A DNA stretch of 64,000 nucleotides, taken from Aquimarina brevivitae (GTDB taxonomy: Bacteria; Bacteroidota; Bacteroidia; Flavobacteriales; Flavobacteriaceae). Under the pieces are notes generated by a model. It did not search any database and was not told where the DNA came from. It worked only from the letters and a program-made list of their open reading frames with translations. The position numbers and the translations under genes are program-made. Position 1 is the first letter of the stretch, and every line of letters starts with the position of its first letter. The stretch lies in NCBI RefSeq assembly GCF_004216895.1, contig NZ_SGXE01000003.1, positions 203,377 through 267,376 of the forward strand, read 5' to 3'. This document shows, one piece after another, positions 17,628 through 26,815 of the stretch.

Positions 17628-18828
17628 GTTTTATCAAGTTAATAGCATCAAAAATATCTTGTGCCACTTCGGTTTTGGACTTTAATTCAAACGATTTTAT
17701 CTCTAATTTATGATTGATTAAAGATACTTTATTTGTTTTACTCTTAAAACCAGCTCCCGGGTCATTAAGGGAATTAAGTACAATAAGGTCTAAATTCTTT
17801 TTGATTAGTTTTTGTTTGGCATTCTCTTCTTCGTTTTGCGTTTCTAAGGCAAAACCTACCAACACCTGATCCTTCTTTTGCTCACCCATCCATTTTAGGA
17901 TATCGGTAGTGCGCTCAAGTTCAATGGTAAAATCAGCTTCGGATTTCTTCAATTTTTGAGTGGCTATAGTTTTGGGTCTGTAGTCAGCAACCGCAGCTGA
18001 GGCAATACCAATATTACAGGTAGGAAAAAGCTCTTCTACTTTTTGAAACATATCTTTAGCGCTAAATACTCGATGTACCGTAATTAGGCTATGTGATACT
18101 TGCAATGAAGTAGGGCCTAGTATTAAATTAACTTTTGCTCCTAACGCTGCAGCACACTTAGCCAATTCGATCCCCATAAGACCTGTAGAATGATTACCGA
18201 TAAACCGCACTGGATCAATAGCTTCATAGGTTGGACCAGCTGTTATGAGTACTTCTTTTCCTTTTAACGGAAGCTTACCCAATATATCCTGCTCTATAAA
18301 GGCGACTATATGCTCTGGTTCTGCCAATCTTCCTTGTCCTTCCAAACCACTTGCTAACTCCCCGGATTCTGCCGGGATCATAATATTTCCAAAACCTTGT
18401 AATGTAGTAAACGTATGGGAAGAACTTGGATGTTTATACATATCCAAATCCATTGCTGGCGCAAAGTATACCGGGCACTTTGCAGAGAGGTAAGTTGCCA
18501 ATAATAAATTGTCACTCTCTCCTGAAGCCATTTTGGACAAGGTATTCGCCGTTGCCGGTGCGATTATGAAAAGATCCGCCCATAGTCCTAGCTCCACGTG
18601 ATTATTCCATAAGCCCTGATCTTCTTCTTTTGTAAAAGAGGAAACTACAGGGTTTTTGGATAAGGTAGAAAGTGTAAGAGGCGTAACAAATTCCTTTGCC
18701 GCCTCTGTCATTATTACTTTAACTTCTGCTCCTGCTTTAACAAAAAGCCTGATAAGATAGGCTGATTTATATGCAGCAATACCAGCGGTTACACCTAACA
18801 AGATTTTTTTACCGCTTAGAACTGACAT
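17620..18828 (-). CDS. coaBC: Bifunctional phosphopantothenoylcysteine decarboxylase/phosphopantothenate-cysteine ligase
   Basis: The 402-residue protein performs two consecutive steps of coenzyme A synthesis. The N-terminal CoaC flavoprotein half begins KKILLGVTAGIAAYKSAYLIR and has ADLFIIAPATANTLSKMASG and the PAMDLDMY substrate loop. The C-terminal CoaB half has GPTYEAIDPVRFIGNHSTG and ASAAVADYRP, then the KKKSE-like CTP-binding lysine region. With coaE at 11482 the window holds the last three CoA steps. It begins two bases after the omega subunit gene. Confidence 0.95.
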   Translation of the reverse strand: MSVLSGKKILLGVTAGIAAYKSAYLIRLFVKAGAEVKVIMTEAAKEFVTPLTLSTLSKNPVVSSFTKEEDQGLWNNHVELGLWADLFIIAPATANTLSKMASGESDNLLLATYLSAKCPVYFAPAMDLDMYKHPSSSHTFTTLQGFGNIMIPAESGELASGLEGQGRLAEPEHIVAFIEQDILGKLPLKGKEVLITAGPTYEAIDPVRFIGNHSTGLMGIELAKCAAALGAKVNLILGPTSLQVSHSLITVHRVFSAKDMFQKVEELFPTCNIGIASAAVADYRPKTIATQKLKKSEADFTIELERTTDILKWMGEQKKDQVLVGFALETQNEEENAKQKLIKKNLDLIVLNSLNDPGAGFKSKTNKVSLINHKLEIKSFELKSKTEVAQDIFDAINLIKHD

Positions 18829-18830
18829 AT

Positions 18831-19163
18831 TTATAGAGAATCAGAGTCAGTTTTTGTATTTCTGTGGTAAATCTTATCCTCTAACCATTCTTGCACAGCA
18901 AGTGCATGTGGCTTCGGTAATCTTTCATAGAATTTAGAAACTTCTATCTGTTCTTTATTTTCAAAAATCTCCTCTAGACTATCATTATAAGTTGCAAATT
19001 CGTCTAGTTTTTCGATTAATTCCTTTTTTATGTCAGTATTAATCTGTGTGGCTCTTTTTGAAATAATAGAAATAGCTTCATAAATATTTCCAGTTCTTTC
19101 ATCTATCTCATTTCTATTGTACGTTACCGTATTTACCGGCGCATCGCTTTTTTTCAAATCCAT
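18831..19163 (-). CDS. rpoZ: RNA polymerase omega subunit (Bacteroidota type)
   Basis: The 110-residue protein begins MDLKKSDAPVNTVTYNRNEI and contains TGNIYEAISIISKRATQIN, the conserved omega/RPB6 core that wraps the beta-prime C-terminus. The rest is acidic and specific to Bacteroidota. Its location between bamD and coaBC is the usual one in this phylum and supports the call. It stabilises RNA polymerase and, in other bacteria, contributes to the ppGpp site. The gene lies 23 bases after bamD and two before coaBC. Confidence 0.85.
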   Translation of the reverse strand: MDLKKSDAPVNTVTYNRNEIDERTGNIYEAISIISKRATQINTDIKKELIEKLDEFATYNDSLEEIFENKEQIEVSKFYERLPKPHALAVQEWLEDKIYHRNTKTDSDSL

Positions 19164-19186
19164 CGCTTCTTCTCCTTAAATTGTTT

Positions 19187-19978
19187 CTAATTGTATTGTT
19201 CAAGTCTATTATTAATGTCCGCTAAAAGCTCTTTAGCTTGCGCACTTAATTCACCATTATTATAATATCGAATGTAATCTTTATAATAGTCCAGCGCTAA
19301 ATTAAGTCGCTCTTCTACTAATACTTCATAACTACCAACAGCTAATAGATATTGTGATTCGAACCTGTAATATAGGGCTTTTTCTCTAAATGTGGACCCT
19401 GGATAATCTACTAAAAAATTATCGAAAGACTCTATAGCCACCTTATAATCTTCGCGGTGATGATATTGCTTAGCAATTTCAAAAGCCTTCTTCTCTCGTT
19501 TTGTTCTTAATTCTGCAACCAGCGCATTGGCTTCTTTAAGATTTTCACTTTCAGGATAGGTATTGATATACTCTTGTAATTTACCAATTGCTTTTTCCGT
19601 ATCCGTTTGATCCAAGCTAAAGCGAGGAGATAAGTAATAGTAGCTCTTAGCCCCTTTGTAAAAAGCTTCTTCTCTCTTTTCGCTGGTTGGGTAAGACTTG
19701 GCAAATCTTTCAAATTGATAGCCAGACAAGTAGTAATCTTCCAAATTATAGTAGGTATCCGCATAATAATACATTACACGTTCTGCTTGAGGTTTACCAC
19801 GGTATTGAGGTACTATTTGTTCAAATAACCGCAATGCCTTTTTATATTTACCAGCTTTATATAGTTCCTCAGCCATCTTATATTTTGGTGCGACCTCCTC
19901 GTCTTTTAAGACTTTTTGATATTCGCTACAAGATCCAAAAATTAAAACGGCACTAAGTACTAAAAATATTCTCTTCAT
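19187..19978 (-). CDS. bamD: Outer membrane assembly lipoprotein BamD
   Basis: A 263-residue lipoprotein (MKRIFLVLSAVLIFGSC, lipidated Cys17) built from tetratricopeptide-type repeats such as AEELYKAGKYKKALRLFEQI and YADTYYNLEDYYLSGYQFER. BamD is an essential partner of BamA in inserting beta-barrel proteins into the outer membrane. It is the first gene of a five-gene block (bamD, rpoZ, coaBC, DUF4835, recN) with a good promoter just upstream. The length is normal for the family. Confidence 0.93.
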   Translation of the reverse strand: MKRIFLVLSAVLIFGSCSEYQKVLKDEEVAPKYKMAEELYKAGKYKKALRLFEQIVPQYRGKPQAERVMYYYADTYYNLEDYYLSGYQFERFAKSYPTSEKREEAFYKGAKSYYYLSPRFSLDQTDTEKAIGKLQEYINTYPESENLKEANALVAELRTKREKKAFEIAKQYHHREDYKVAIESFDNFLVDYPGSTFREKALYYRFESQYLLAVGSYEVLVEERLNLALDYYKDYIRYYNNGELSAQAKELLADINNRLEQYN

Positions 19979-19996
19979 AGTTTAAAAAACATCAGG

Positions 19997-20025
19997 CAAA
20001 AATAGATAATTCTATTGTATTACAA
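19997..20025 (-). promoter_or_regulatory. Promoter of the bamD operon (TTG - 18 - TATTTTTG)
   Basis: On the minus strand a TTG at 20023-20025 is followed after 18 bases by TATTTTTG at 19997-20004, both elements of the Bacteroidota promoter. The -7 box ends 18 bases before the bamD ATG. Confidence 0.65.
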
Positions 20026-20112
20026 AAACTTTATTCCATACATAAATACGCATAGAATTTGCTGATGTTACAAGTATTTTTGGGAAGTTTCAAATTTCAC
20101 AAACAAACAGCA

Positions 20113-21033
20113 CTAATTTATCTGCTCTATATCATCCAGGCGATCGTGATCTAATACTGTGTAACCTTCTTCATCATAAAAGAAAGCTGGTTTAAATTGA
20201 TGCGCTGTTTTAATATCTTTTAAAATAAATGAGTGTGCTTGATGCACCTCCTGAGCAAAAGACTCATCATAATAACTTGCCAAAATCAATATCTCGCCGT
20301 GAACCTTCTTAATATCCTTTAGTGAGTAGGCCGCTAGTGGGCTTAAATCATCAATAGCGTGCACTACAGTCCAGGTAGTTGGCAGGTAGGTAATAGCACT
20401 TCTTTCTAATTTTAATTTATAAAAGTTATTGCTGTAGCCACCTTGTTGATCAGGTAATGAGAGCGCCAGGGTCGCCTCAATCTTGGGTTTGATCATCACA
20501 TTTCCGTTTTTACTCATCAAACGAAACATTAGGCTATTTTTTCCGTTGTGCTCTTTGGAAATCAAATAGGTACTAAATTTAATATTAGCTCTAGGCTTTG
20601 AGAAACGCCCATACAACAGCCCCGTAATAAATGAAAAGCTTAATAGTCCTATTAAAGCTTCAATAGATGAGATAATACCAAACAAAATTCCTTTTGGTGC
20701 CATTGCTCCATAACCCACAGTAGTAATAGTCTGTGCTGAAAAGAAAAATGCATTTAAAAAGTCCTCGAAAACATTGCCTGAAGGATTAGTAATTTCTGCT
20801 ATTCCAAACAAAATATAAATTATAGCGAAAAAGGAATTAACAATGATATAGCCTAATAAAACCCACAAAAAAAACTTTGTCCAACTGATATGAATAAGAT
20901 AATCATAACTGTTAGCAAAAGATTCTTTTCTATTAATGTGTTTGACATTAAAGGACCCATTTGGATTGATAAAGCGTTTTGCTTTCTTGTTGGATGATTT
21001 CCCTATACCTGGATCTTTAACCTCCACTGCCAT
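20113..21033 (-). CDS. Inward-rectifier-type K+ channel (KirBac-like)
   Basis: This 306-residue channel has two membrane helices around a pore loop: TM1 WTKFFLWVLLGYIIVNSFFA, the filter TVGYG at 105-109, and TM2 ISSIEALIGLLSFSFITGLL. A cytoplasmic immunoglobulin-like domain of about 170 residues follows, as in KirBac channels. The N-terminal stretch contains the slide-helix region. The gene starts four bases after dapA and is the last gene of the minus-strand run. It is the second potassium channel of the window, besides the voltage-gated one at 7349. Confidence 0.9.
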   Translation of the reverse strand: MAVEVKDPGIGKSSNKKAKRFINPNGSFNVKHINRKESFANSYDYLIHISWTKFFLWVLLGYIIVNSFFAIIYILFGIAEITNPSGNVFEDFLNAFFFSAQTITTVGYGAMAPKGILFGIISSIEALIGLLSFSFITGLLYGRFSKPRANIKFSTYLISKEHNGKNSLMFRLMSKNGNVMIKPKIEATLALSLPDQQGGYSNNFYKLKLERSAITYLPTTWTVVHAIDDLSPLAAYSLKDIKKVHGEILILASYYDESFAQEVHQAHSFILKDIKTAHQFKPAFFYDEEGYTVLDHDRLDDIEQIN

Positions 21034-21037
21034 GCAA

Positions 21038-21919
21038 TTAAATGGATAAAGTAGTCATAAAATTCTGTATAGTCTTGGATAGCTTATCAGATGCAGCTAC
21101 TAAGGGTAACCTTACATGATCGTCACATACCCCTTGTTGTTTTAAGATACTCTTAATACCAGCAGGATTTCCTTCTGCAAAGGCGTAGTCAATCAATGGC
21201 ATGATTTTATAAAGCTCCGAGAAGGCTTGATCTGTTTTACCAGCTAACCCAAGACGGATCGTATTAGAGAATTCTTTGGGTATACCTTGCCCTACAACAC
21301 TAATTACACCGGCTCCACCAGCAGCAACGGCAGGTAAGGCAAGCGTATCATCTCCAGAAATAACTAAAAAGTCTTTTGGTTTATCCTTTATAATTTTTAA
21401 TACTTGTGTAAAATCACCAACCGCCTCTTTTATCCCAATAATATTATCAAGGTTTGCCAATTTTAAGGTAGTTTCTGCTGTCATATTCACTCCAGTACGC
21501 GATGGAACATTGTATAACAATATAGGTAATGAAGTAGCAGCATTTATCTCTTTGTAGTGAGCTAAAATCCCCTCTTGAGTAGGACGGTTATACATTGGAA
21601 CTACGGACAATATAGCAGAGAACGAAGACAAGTCCGTATTTTGCATTTCTTCAATCACAGCTGCAGTATTATTACCACCAATACCTAAAACCAAAGGTAA
21701 TCTATCATTATTAACCTTAATTACGTGTGCGATCAATTGTATTTTTTCTTCTTTAGATAGCGTTGCAGATTCAGCAGTAGTACCAAGTACTACCAAATAC
21801 TCCACACCTCCATTTATACAATGTTCGATTAAATTAGTAAGACCATTAAAATCTATTGAATTGTCAGCTGAAAATGGAGTGGCTAAGGCAACTCCGGTAC
21901 CTTTAAGAAAATTACTCAT
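21038..21919 (-). CDS. dapA: 4-hydroxy-tetrahydrodipicolinate synthase
   Basis: The enzyme condenses aspartate semialdehyde and pyruvate, the first committed step of lysine and diaminopimelate synthesis. The 293-residue chain is a TIM barrel with VVLGTTAESATLSKEEK, then LYNVPSRTG holding Y136, and the Schiff-base lysine K164 in IGIKEAVGDF. It shares its pathway with dapF (41095), which supplies meso-diaminopimelate for the wall. The preceding gene stops five bases upstream and the Kir channel begins four bases downstream. Confidence 0.94.
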   Translation of the reverse strand: MSNFLKGTGVALATPFSADNSIDFNGLTNLIEHCINGGVEYLVVLGTTAESATLSKEEKIQLIAHVIKVNNDRLPLVLGIGGNNTAAVIEEMQNTDLSSFSAILSVVPMYNRPTQEGILAHYKEINAATSLPILLYNVPSRTGVNMTAETTLKLANLDNIIGIKEAVGDFTQVLKIIKDKPKDFLVISGDDTLALPAVAAGGAGVISVVGQGIPKEFSNTIRLGLAGKTDQAFSELYKIMPLIDYAFAEGNPAGIKSILKQQGVCDDHVRLPLVAASDKLSKTIQNFMTTLSI

Positions 21920-21923
21920 GGTA

Positions 21924-22448
21924 TTAAATAATCTGTAAAATTTTTAAATATTTTTTTAATTCTGAAATAAACAAACCTTGTTGTTCGCTAGACCCACCAA
22001 TGATTAAATCATTTATTCTATGATCAACTTCAGCAAAACCAACTTTAAGCTTTGCCTTGGATAGGGTTGCGACATAGTTTAATTCCAATTTATTTTCTGA
22101 ATAGAAATTGATAAGAATATCAAAGTCTTTATCTATGAAATGTTGTAATGAATCTCTCTTAACAGATCCATTAAGGGAAAAAGACTTGTTATTGTAATAA
22201 GAAGCTTCTGGTTTATCTTCTAATTCTTTTTTCTCTTCAACAAATCCCATCACTTTCACCCGATCTGGATTTACACCAAGCTCACCAGCCAATTTAAGAA
22301 TAGATATAATATCAATAGTCTCCGATGCATCTATTAATACTGCAATATCCGTTAACTTTGATACCGCTCCAGGATTAGAAACCCTTTTCTGTAAATGAGC
22401 TTCTATCCTTTTTTTGATGGCGCTTCGTTTAAGACTTTTAAAAATCAT
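21924..22448 (-). CDS. DUF6913 family protein
   Basis: A 174-residue cytoplasmic protein that matches the Bacteroidota family DUF6913 in general layout, with SKLTDIAVLIDASETIDII, the block VKVMGFVEEK and KDFDILINFYSENKLELNYV. No catalytic motif is recognised. It lies between the helicase and dapA; relatives are often next to dapA, so a link to that gene is suggested but unproven. The family name is from memory of the pattern. Confidence 0.7.
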   Translation of the reverse strand: MIFKSLKRSAIKKRIEAHLQKRVSNPGAVSKLTDIAVLIDASETIDIISILKLAGELGVNPDRVKVMGFVEEKKELEDKPEASYYNNKSFSLNGSVKRDSLQHFIDKDFDILINFYSENKLELNYVATLSKAKLKVGFAEVDHRINDLIIGGSSEQQGLFISELKKYLKILQII

Positions 22449-22470
22449 TAAAGAGTTAGAGATTTGGAAA

Positions 22471-22478
22471 CAAATGTA
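22471..22478 (-). promoter_or_regulatory. -7 box (TACATTTG) before DUF6913-dapA-Kir
   Basis: On the minus strand TACATTTG matches the -7 consensus and lies 22 bases before the ATG at 22448. There is no TTG at the expected distance. It may start a separate DUF6913-dapA-Kir transcript after the helicase gene. Confidence 0.45.
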
Positions 22479-22515
22479 ACTATTTTGTGTTTTATATTCA
22501 GCGGTTTTAAGAATA

Positions 22516-25230
22516 TCATAATAATTGTATTTTTTCAGCTATTCTATTTTTGATATTCTCGTCAAAATACCACGTTAAATAACTTAGTGGAATAATAGAA
22601 ATACCAACCCTGTAAAGGACTCTGTACCTTTCTAATGAAAAAGAAGACTCATAATCCCCTGGATAACCAATGAGATCAATTCCCAAGTACCGATCTTTCT
22701 TGTCAATTAAAATATCTATAGTCAGTCCAGAAAGCTTATACCCTACACGACATTGTATGTCATTTTGACCTAACCCATTAATAAATGCACAGACTTCTTC
22801 AGTGAATTTATCGAAATAAGTGTTTTGAGCAGCTACCTTCTTGTTTAAAGCTTTTTCTAAATACAATCGTAATAATGAATCTGTCTTTAACTTTTTAGGA
22901 TCACAAGAATAGAAAACCCGTTGCTCAATTCGTGCTCGTGTTATCATCACATTAAAAACATCATCCTTATTCATATGATTAAAGGCACTATGATGTGTCT
23001 GATCATCCACTACAAAGGAAAGAAATACGATATCCTTTTCATCTCCTTGAAAAGAATATGGAGTCCCAATTCTTATATTATGTTTTTTGATATCCGAAAG
23101 ATCAACTTTGGATTTTAATAATTTACCGATATGGGTTACTTGATCCTTAAATGGCGATATGATTCCTAAACTTGAGCATTCTTTTCTCCTAATCTCTCGT
23201 TCATTATAAATAACCTCTAATACCTGCGCTACTATAGTTTCTGCCTCCACTTCATTGGCTCCCTTTTTATTTCTTTTGCCTGCTAACTGAGTAAGAAAAA
23301 CTGAAGACTGATCTCTATATTTAGGCAAGTCATTCATAATAAGTAAATCATTATCATAAAACTCCTGATTGCTAAATTTTATGATTTCAGGCAGCGACCT
23401 GTAGTGTTCATTCAAAACACTGATCTGATTAGAATTATCAACGCTTTCTAAAACAAAATCCAGTACACTTTTCTTTCTGTAGTTGTATTTTTCTTCATAT
23501 TGAATTCCATTATCCAGCGCCAAAGCTTTCATTTTATCCTTGGACAAAAAGCTTAGGTGTCTTAATTGTTTGGTATCTCCAGTAATCACAACTTTTTTTG
23601 CTCTTTGCAAGAGCGGTAAAATACTGGCAATGTCACATTGAGTCGCCTCATCGATGATCAATAAATCAAACAATTCCTTTTTAAGCGGGATTACCTCAGA
23701 AACGGATTCTATCTTTGTAAGCCATAAAGGAAGGGTTTCCGTAACAGCCGAAAAATTTACAGCAGATAATTGTTCTGCTTTTTTGGACAGATTATCATTT
23801 TTCAAGGTATTTATTAATCCTTGTAATTCTTTAAAATGCTTTTCTCTACTCTTTTTAATGTTTAAGAGCACTTGTCCCATAAGTCTCTTATTGCACTCAT
23901 CAATCTCCTCTTGAATTCTGAATTTATATTCTTCAATTAATTTCCATTCTTTCTTTTCCCAAGACCTGAAAAGTTTAACAAACCCTAGCTTGAGCGACTT
24001 TAAAACACCCGTATCATAAAGCAAAGTTCTGGTAAGCTTTGAACTTTCGGTATCAATCGTTGCAAAATCCGCTTCAATAGCTTGAACTCGTTTTTGGATT
24101 TTGTTCAAATACTCCCAACTGCCATACATTTCTTTTTGAAATGGAAGGTTATCAAATCTATATAAGATGCGCTCTAGTATAGCGATAAGGGAAATTAAGT
24201 AACGTGGCCCACCGGCTTTAACACTATAGCGACCTACAGGAAATGAAGCAATCTTATCACTGATAACTTGTAAAGCTTCATCTGTTCTTGTAGCGATTAA
24301 AACACTTTTTCCTTGACTTAGATGATCTATTGCTATAGCTGATACCGTATATGATTTTCCGGTTCCGGGAGGACCAATAATTACAGATTCTGCATATTGA
24401 TTAGCCGCGACCACACTCTTTTCTTGTGCAGCATTGAGTATGAAAGGAGCAAGTTTAGGTACATAGTTTTTTATTTCTTTTTTTTCTACCTGACCTAAAT
24501 ACGCACATAATGCCTCAGAGAATTCATCAACTTTCTTGAGTCGATTTAACTCTACAACAACATTTTGAATATTATTTGCTTTACTTGAAACTATTAATCC
24601 ACTAACTGGATATAACACAAAGCTATCAATTTGTTTATGTTGTTTGAAATAGTTTTTAAACTTAGCTGGGTCACACAACTTAGGAAAAAACAACATTTCA
24701 TCAGCAATAGTAACCTGATGCATATGCTTTTCTACCAACGTACTTAACCCAGCGACAAACGAATAATCAATATTGGTAACGTTTAGTTTCTTTTCAAGCT
24801 CTTGATAAAAAAGTTCAAATGAAGTTTTATATTCCAGTCCTCTCAGAAAACCTTGGTTAATCCGTTGTTCTGATCGGTTAATACGGATATAATATTCTTG
24901 ATCCAGTTCTACGATCTCAGCTGGATAAAATAGTAAGGGTGCACATATTTTAGTTGCCCTAGTTGTAAATAGTTTTCGTTTTCCAACAAAAAATAAAGAG
25001 CAATAGAAAAGCTCCTTATCCTTCTCATAAAGATTTAAATTAGTAAGTATATCATTACCTTCCTTATCAGTTATATATTGTTCATTATAAGCTCCAGTAA
25101 TTAAGTCTTCTTGCAAGGGTTGCAAGTACTGGTTTTCAAATTTAGTAGAGAAAAAATTTTCTATTTTAAACTCTCTATTATCTGATTCATAGCAATCCGA
25201 AAGGTAATGAAGAAGTCGTTTTAATTTCAA
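22516..25230 (-). CDS. Superfamily 1 (Upf1/Dna2-like) helicase with C-terminal nuclease-like domain
   Basis: A 904-residue protein with Walker A GPPGTGKS at 286-293, Walker B LLIIDEATQCD at 523-533, motif III GDTKQL at 551-556, motif IV LNEHYRS at 606-612, motif V GTPYSFQGDEKDIV at 722-735 and motif VI NVMITRAR at 760-767. A roughly 280-residue N-terminal region has no recognised motif, and a coiled linker lies at 370-500. From about 810 a short domain with TIDILID and GIDLIGYPGD resembles the PD-(D/E)XK fold attached to such helicases (MTES_1575/Vsr-like). The TTG start is the only candidate because the next Met is M170. It probably acts on DNA or RNA; substrate is unknown. Confidence 0.82.
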   Translation of the reverse strand: MKLKRLLHYLSDCYESDNREFKIENFFSTKFENQYLQPLQEDLITGAYNEQYITDKEGNDILTNLNLYEKDKELFYCSLFFVGKRKLFTTRATKICAPLLFYPAEIVELDQEYYIRINRSEQRINQGFLRGLEYKTSFELFYQELEKKLNVTNIDYSFVAGLSTLVEKHMHQVTIADEMLFFPKLCDPAKFKNYFKQHKQIDSFVLYPVSGLIVSSKANNIQNVVVELNRLKKVDEFSEALCAYLGQVEKKEIKNYVPKLAPFILNAAQEKSVVAANQYAESVIIGPPGTGKSYTVSAIAIDHLSQGKSVLIATRTDEALQVISDKIASFPVGRYSVKAGGPRYLISLIAILERILYRFDNLPFQKEMYGSWEYLNKIQKRVQAIEADFATIDTESSKLTRTLLYDTGVLKSLKLGFVKLFRSWEKKEWKLIEEYKFRIQEEIDECNKRLMGQVLLNIKKSREKHFKELQGLINTLKNDNLSKKAEQLSAVNFSAVTETLPLWLTKIESVSEVIPLKKELFDLLIIDEATQCDIASILPLLQRAKKVVITGDTKQLRHLSFLSKDKMKALALDNGIQYEEKYNYRKKSVLDFVLESVDNSNQISVLNEHYRSLPEIIKFSNQEFYDNDLLIMNDLPKYRDQSSVFLTQLAGKRNKKGANEVEAETIVAQVLEVIYNEREIRRKECSSLGIISPFKDQVTHIGKLLKSKVDLSDIKKHNIRIGTPYSFQGDEKDIVFLSFVVDDQTHHSAFNHMNKDDVFNVMITRARIEQRVFYSCDPKKLKTDSLLRLYLEKALNKKVAAQNTYFDKFTEEVCAFINGLGQNDIQCRVGYKLSGLTIDILIDKKDRYLGIDLIGYPGDYESSFSLERYRVLYRVGISIIPLSYLTWYFDENIKNRIAEKIQLL

Positions 25231-25251
25231 ATTTATAACACTTATGATTAA

Positions 25252-25962
25252 TCAAATAAATTGATTTGTTGTTTTAGAAGGCAATTTAGCGGTGGCAGAG
25301 ACTAAAAACAAAGTAAACAAAAAGAACCCTACAAGTTCAAATAGGTTGATTAATAACGTAAATACTTTAGTATAGTATACAAAATAATTAACAGGTATTA
25401 ATGCATTAACGACCAGGCAACAGCTCGCTGCTATAAACAATTTAAAAGTGCCTGTATAACGATCTCCCACAAAAATAAAAAAACAACAAATTGTAAAAGC
25501 GACCATAGAAACAACAAAAATAGATAAACTCCATAATGATCCTAACACATAAGGTAACACCAGATCAGTTATCGCATAGATTAGATACCCCAATAAAATT
25601 ATCCCTATTAAGATCGGAAAACTATAAAATTTAGAAATTTTCACATCTTCTTTTTTAATATAATTTGAGATGGCAAACGTACTTAATATGAAATAAGCAG
25701 ATCCAAGTAAAGTAATTATGGTAAAATAAGTATCAAAACCTGTCAAAATCAAAGCGTCATTAGCAACCATTATTAACATACTAACTATATAATAATAGTT
25801 AAGTTTTCTGTTTTTTACTTTGACAAAGTAAACACCTAATATGAGAAGCAAAGCAATTAGTTTAGGATAAATAATAAGCTTTCGATCCATAAACAGAATT
25901 GTTATAGCCAAAATCGTAATTGCTAGGTAAAGTAAAGTAGATACTAATCGATCTATGCTCAT
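25252..25962 (-). CDS. Multi-pass membrane protein, YhhN/TMEM86-like (third tandem copy)
   Basis: A 236-residue protein with about eight membrane segments. It resembles the YhhN/TMEM86 (lysoplasmalogenase-like) family: YPKLIALLLIL stands where the family has its Lys-Pro-Leu motif, IMVANDALILTG where it has Gly-Asp, and AASCCLVVNALIPVNYF where it has a Ser-Asp pair before KF. The second acidic residue is Asn here. It is the third of three related genes, 15 bases after the second copy; the helicase starts 21 bases later. Function cannot be assumed given the substitution. Confidence 0.6.
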   Translation of the reverse strand: MSIDRLVSTLLYLAITILAITILFMDRKLIIYPKLIALLLILGVYFVKVKNRKLNYYYIVSMLIMVANDALILTGFDTYFTIITLLGSAYFILSTFAISNYIKKEDVKISKFYSFPILIGIILLGYLIYAITDLVLPYVLGSLWSLSIFVVSMVAFTICCFFIFVGDRYTGTFKLFIAASCCLVVNALIPVNYFVYYTKVFTLLINLFELVGFFLFTLFLVSATAKLPSKTTNQFI

Positions 25963-25977
25963 AAAGTTATTATAATT

Positions 25978-26679
25978 CTAATACAGAAAAAAGTCACTAT
26001 TTGGCTTCAACTTATGCTGGTCAATATAAAACTTAATCAAGAAAAATTGACCAACAATTTGTAATGAATTAATAATAAACGGAAAAATTCTAAGATAAAT
26101 ATACATTTCATTAAGTGCCATCGTAATATTAACTATTAAGAAACACGATGCTGCTACCATTAATGAAGAACTTACCACTGTTTTACTATTTAAATAAATA
26201 TAAAAACAGGCTCCTAGAAAAATTGTAAAACAAAACAGCAATAGGTATAAGAAAATCCTGGAAAGCTGCGAATCTAATGGAAGGATAAGGCTAGTAACTG
26301 CATAGAGCACATAAATAATTAAGATCATGGTGATTACCAATTGCCCGGTAAACACTTTCTTTAACTGTATTTTTATCTTCAATAAACTCTTTCGAAGTAA
26401 AACTAAATTTATAAGATAATTAATGGAAAGTAATAGTGTAGAAAATTTAAAAAATTTTTCGAAATTGGTTGCTGATAACACTTCAGCAACTCCCATTATT
26501 AATAAAACAAGAGGAACAAGATAATTTATGCTTTCTTTTCTGATGAGGTAAAAAAAGCAAAGAGCGACAAGCACAACTGGTTTTACAAAAATCACTAGAA
26601 ACTGGTCTACAACAGCCAATATAATTGTCAGAAAACTGAACAAGTAAAATATATAAAGAACTATTTTTTCTCTATTCAT
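25978..26679 (-). CDS. Multi-pass membrane protein, YhhN/TMEM86-like (second tandem copy)
   Basis: A 233-residue membrane protein with about eight hydrophobic segments, similar in pattern to its two neighbours. FVKPVVLVALCFFYL corresponds to the Lys-Pro motif of the YhhN family. Where the first copy has TGD, this one has GVAEVLSATNFEKFF with Glu, and the later Asp position reads ASCFLIVNITMALNE with Asn. Both putative active-site acids are thus changed. The 136-base gap before it (26680-26815) carries no gene, so this copy may be separately expressed. Confidence 0.6.
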   Translation of the reverse strand: MNREKIVLYIFYLFSFLTIILAVVDQFLVIFVKPVVLVALCFFYLIRKESINYLVPLVLLIMGVAEVLSATNFEKFFKFSTLLLSINYLINLVLLRKSLLKIKIQLKKVFTGQLVITMILIIYVLYAVTSLILPLDSQLSRIFLYLLLFCFTIFLGACFYIYLNSKTVVSSSLMVAASCFLIVNITMALNEMYIYLRIFPFIINSLQIVGQFFLIKFYIDQHKLKPNSDFFLY

Positions 26680-26815
26680 TAGAACATTAGAATTTTACAA
26701 CTAATTTAAAATGTTGGCATGCTGTTTTCCCTTTAGTAGTACGCCTTGATCTTTTGCAGTAAGCTAAGCGTTCGCATAGCTTAAAACTAAGATAATAATT
26801 AAACCGTAATGGTTC

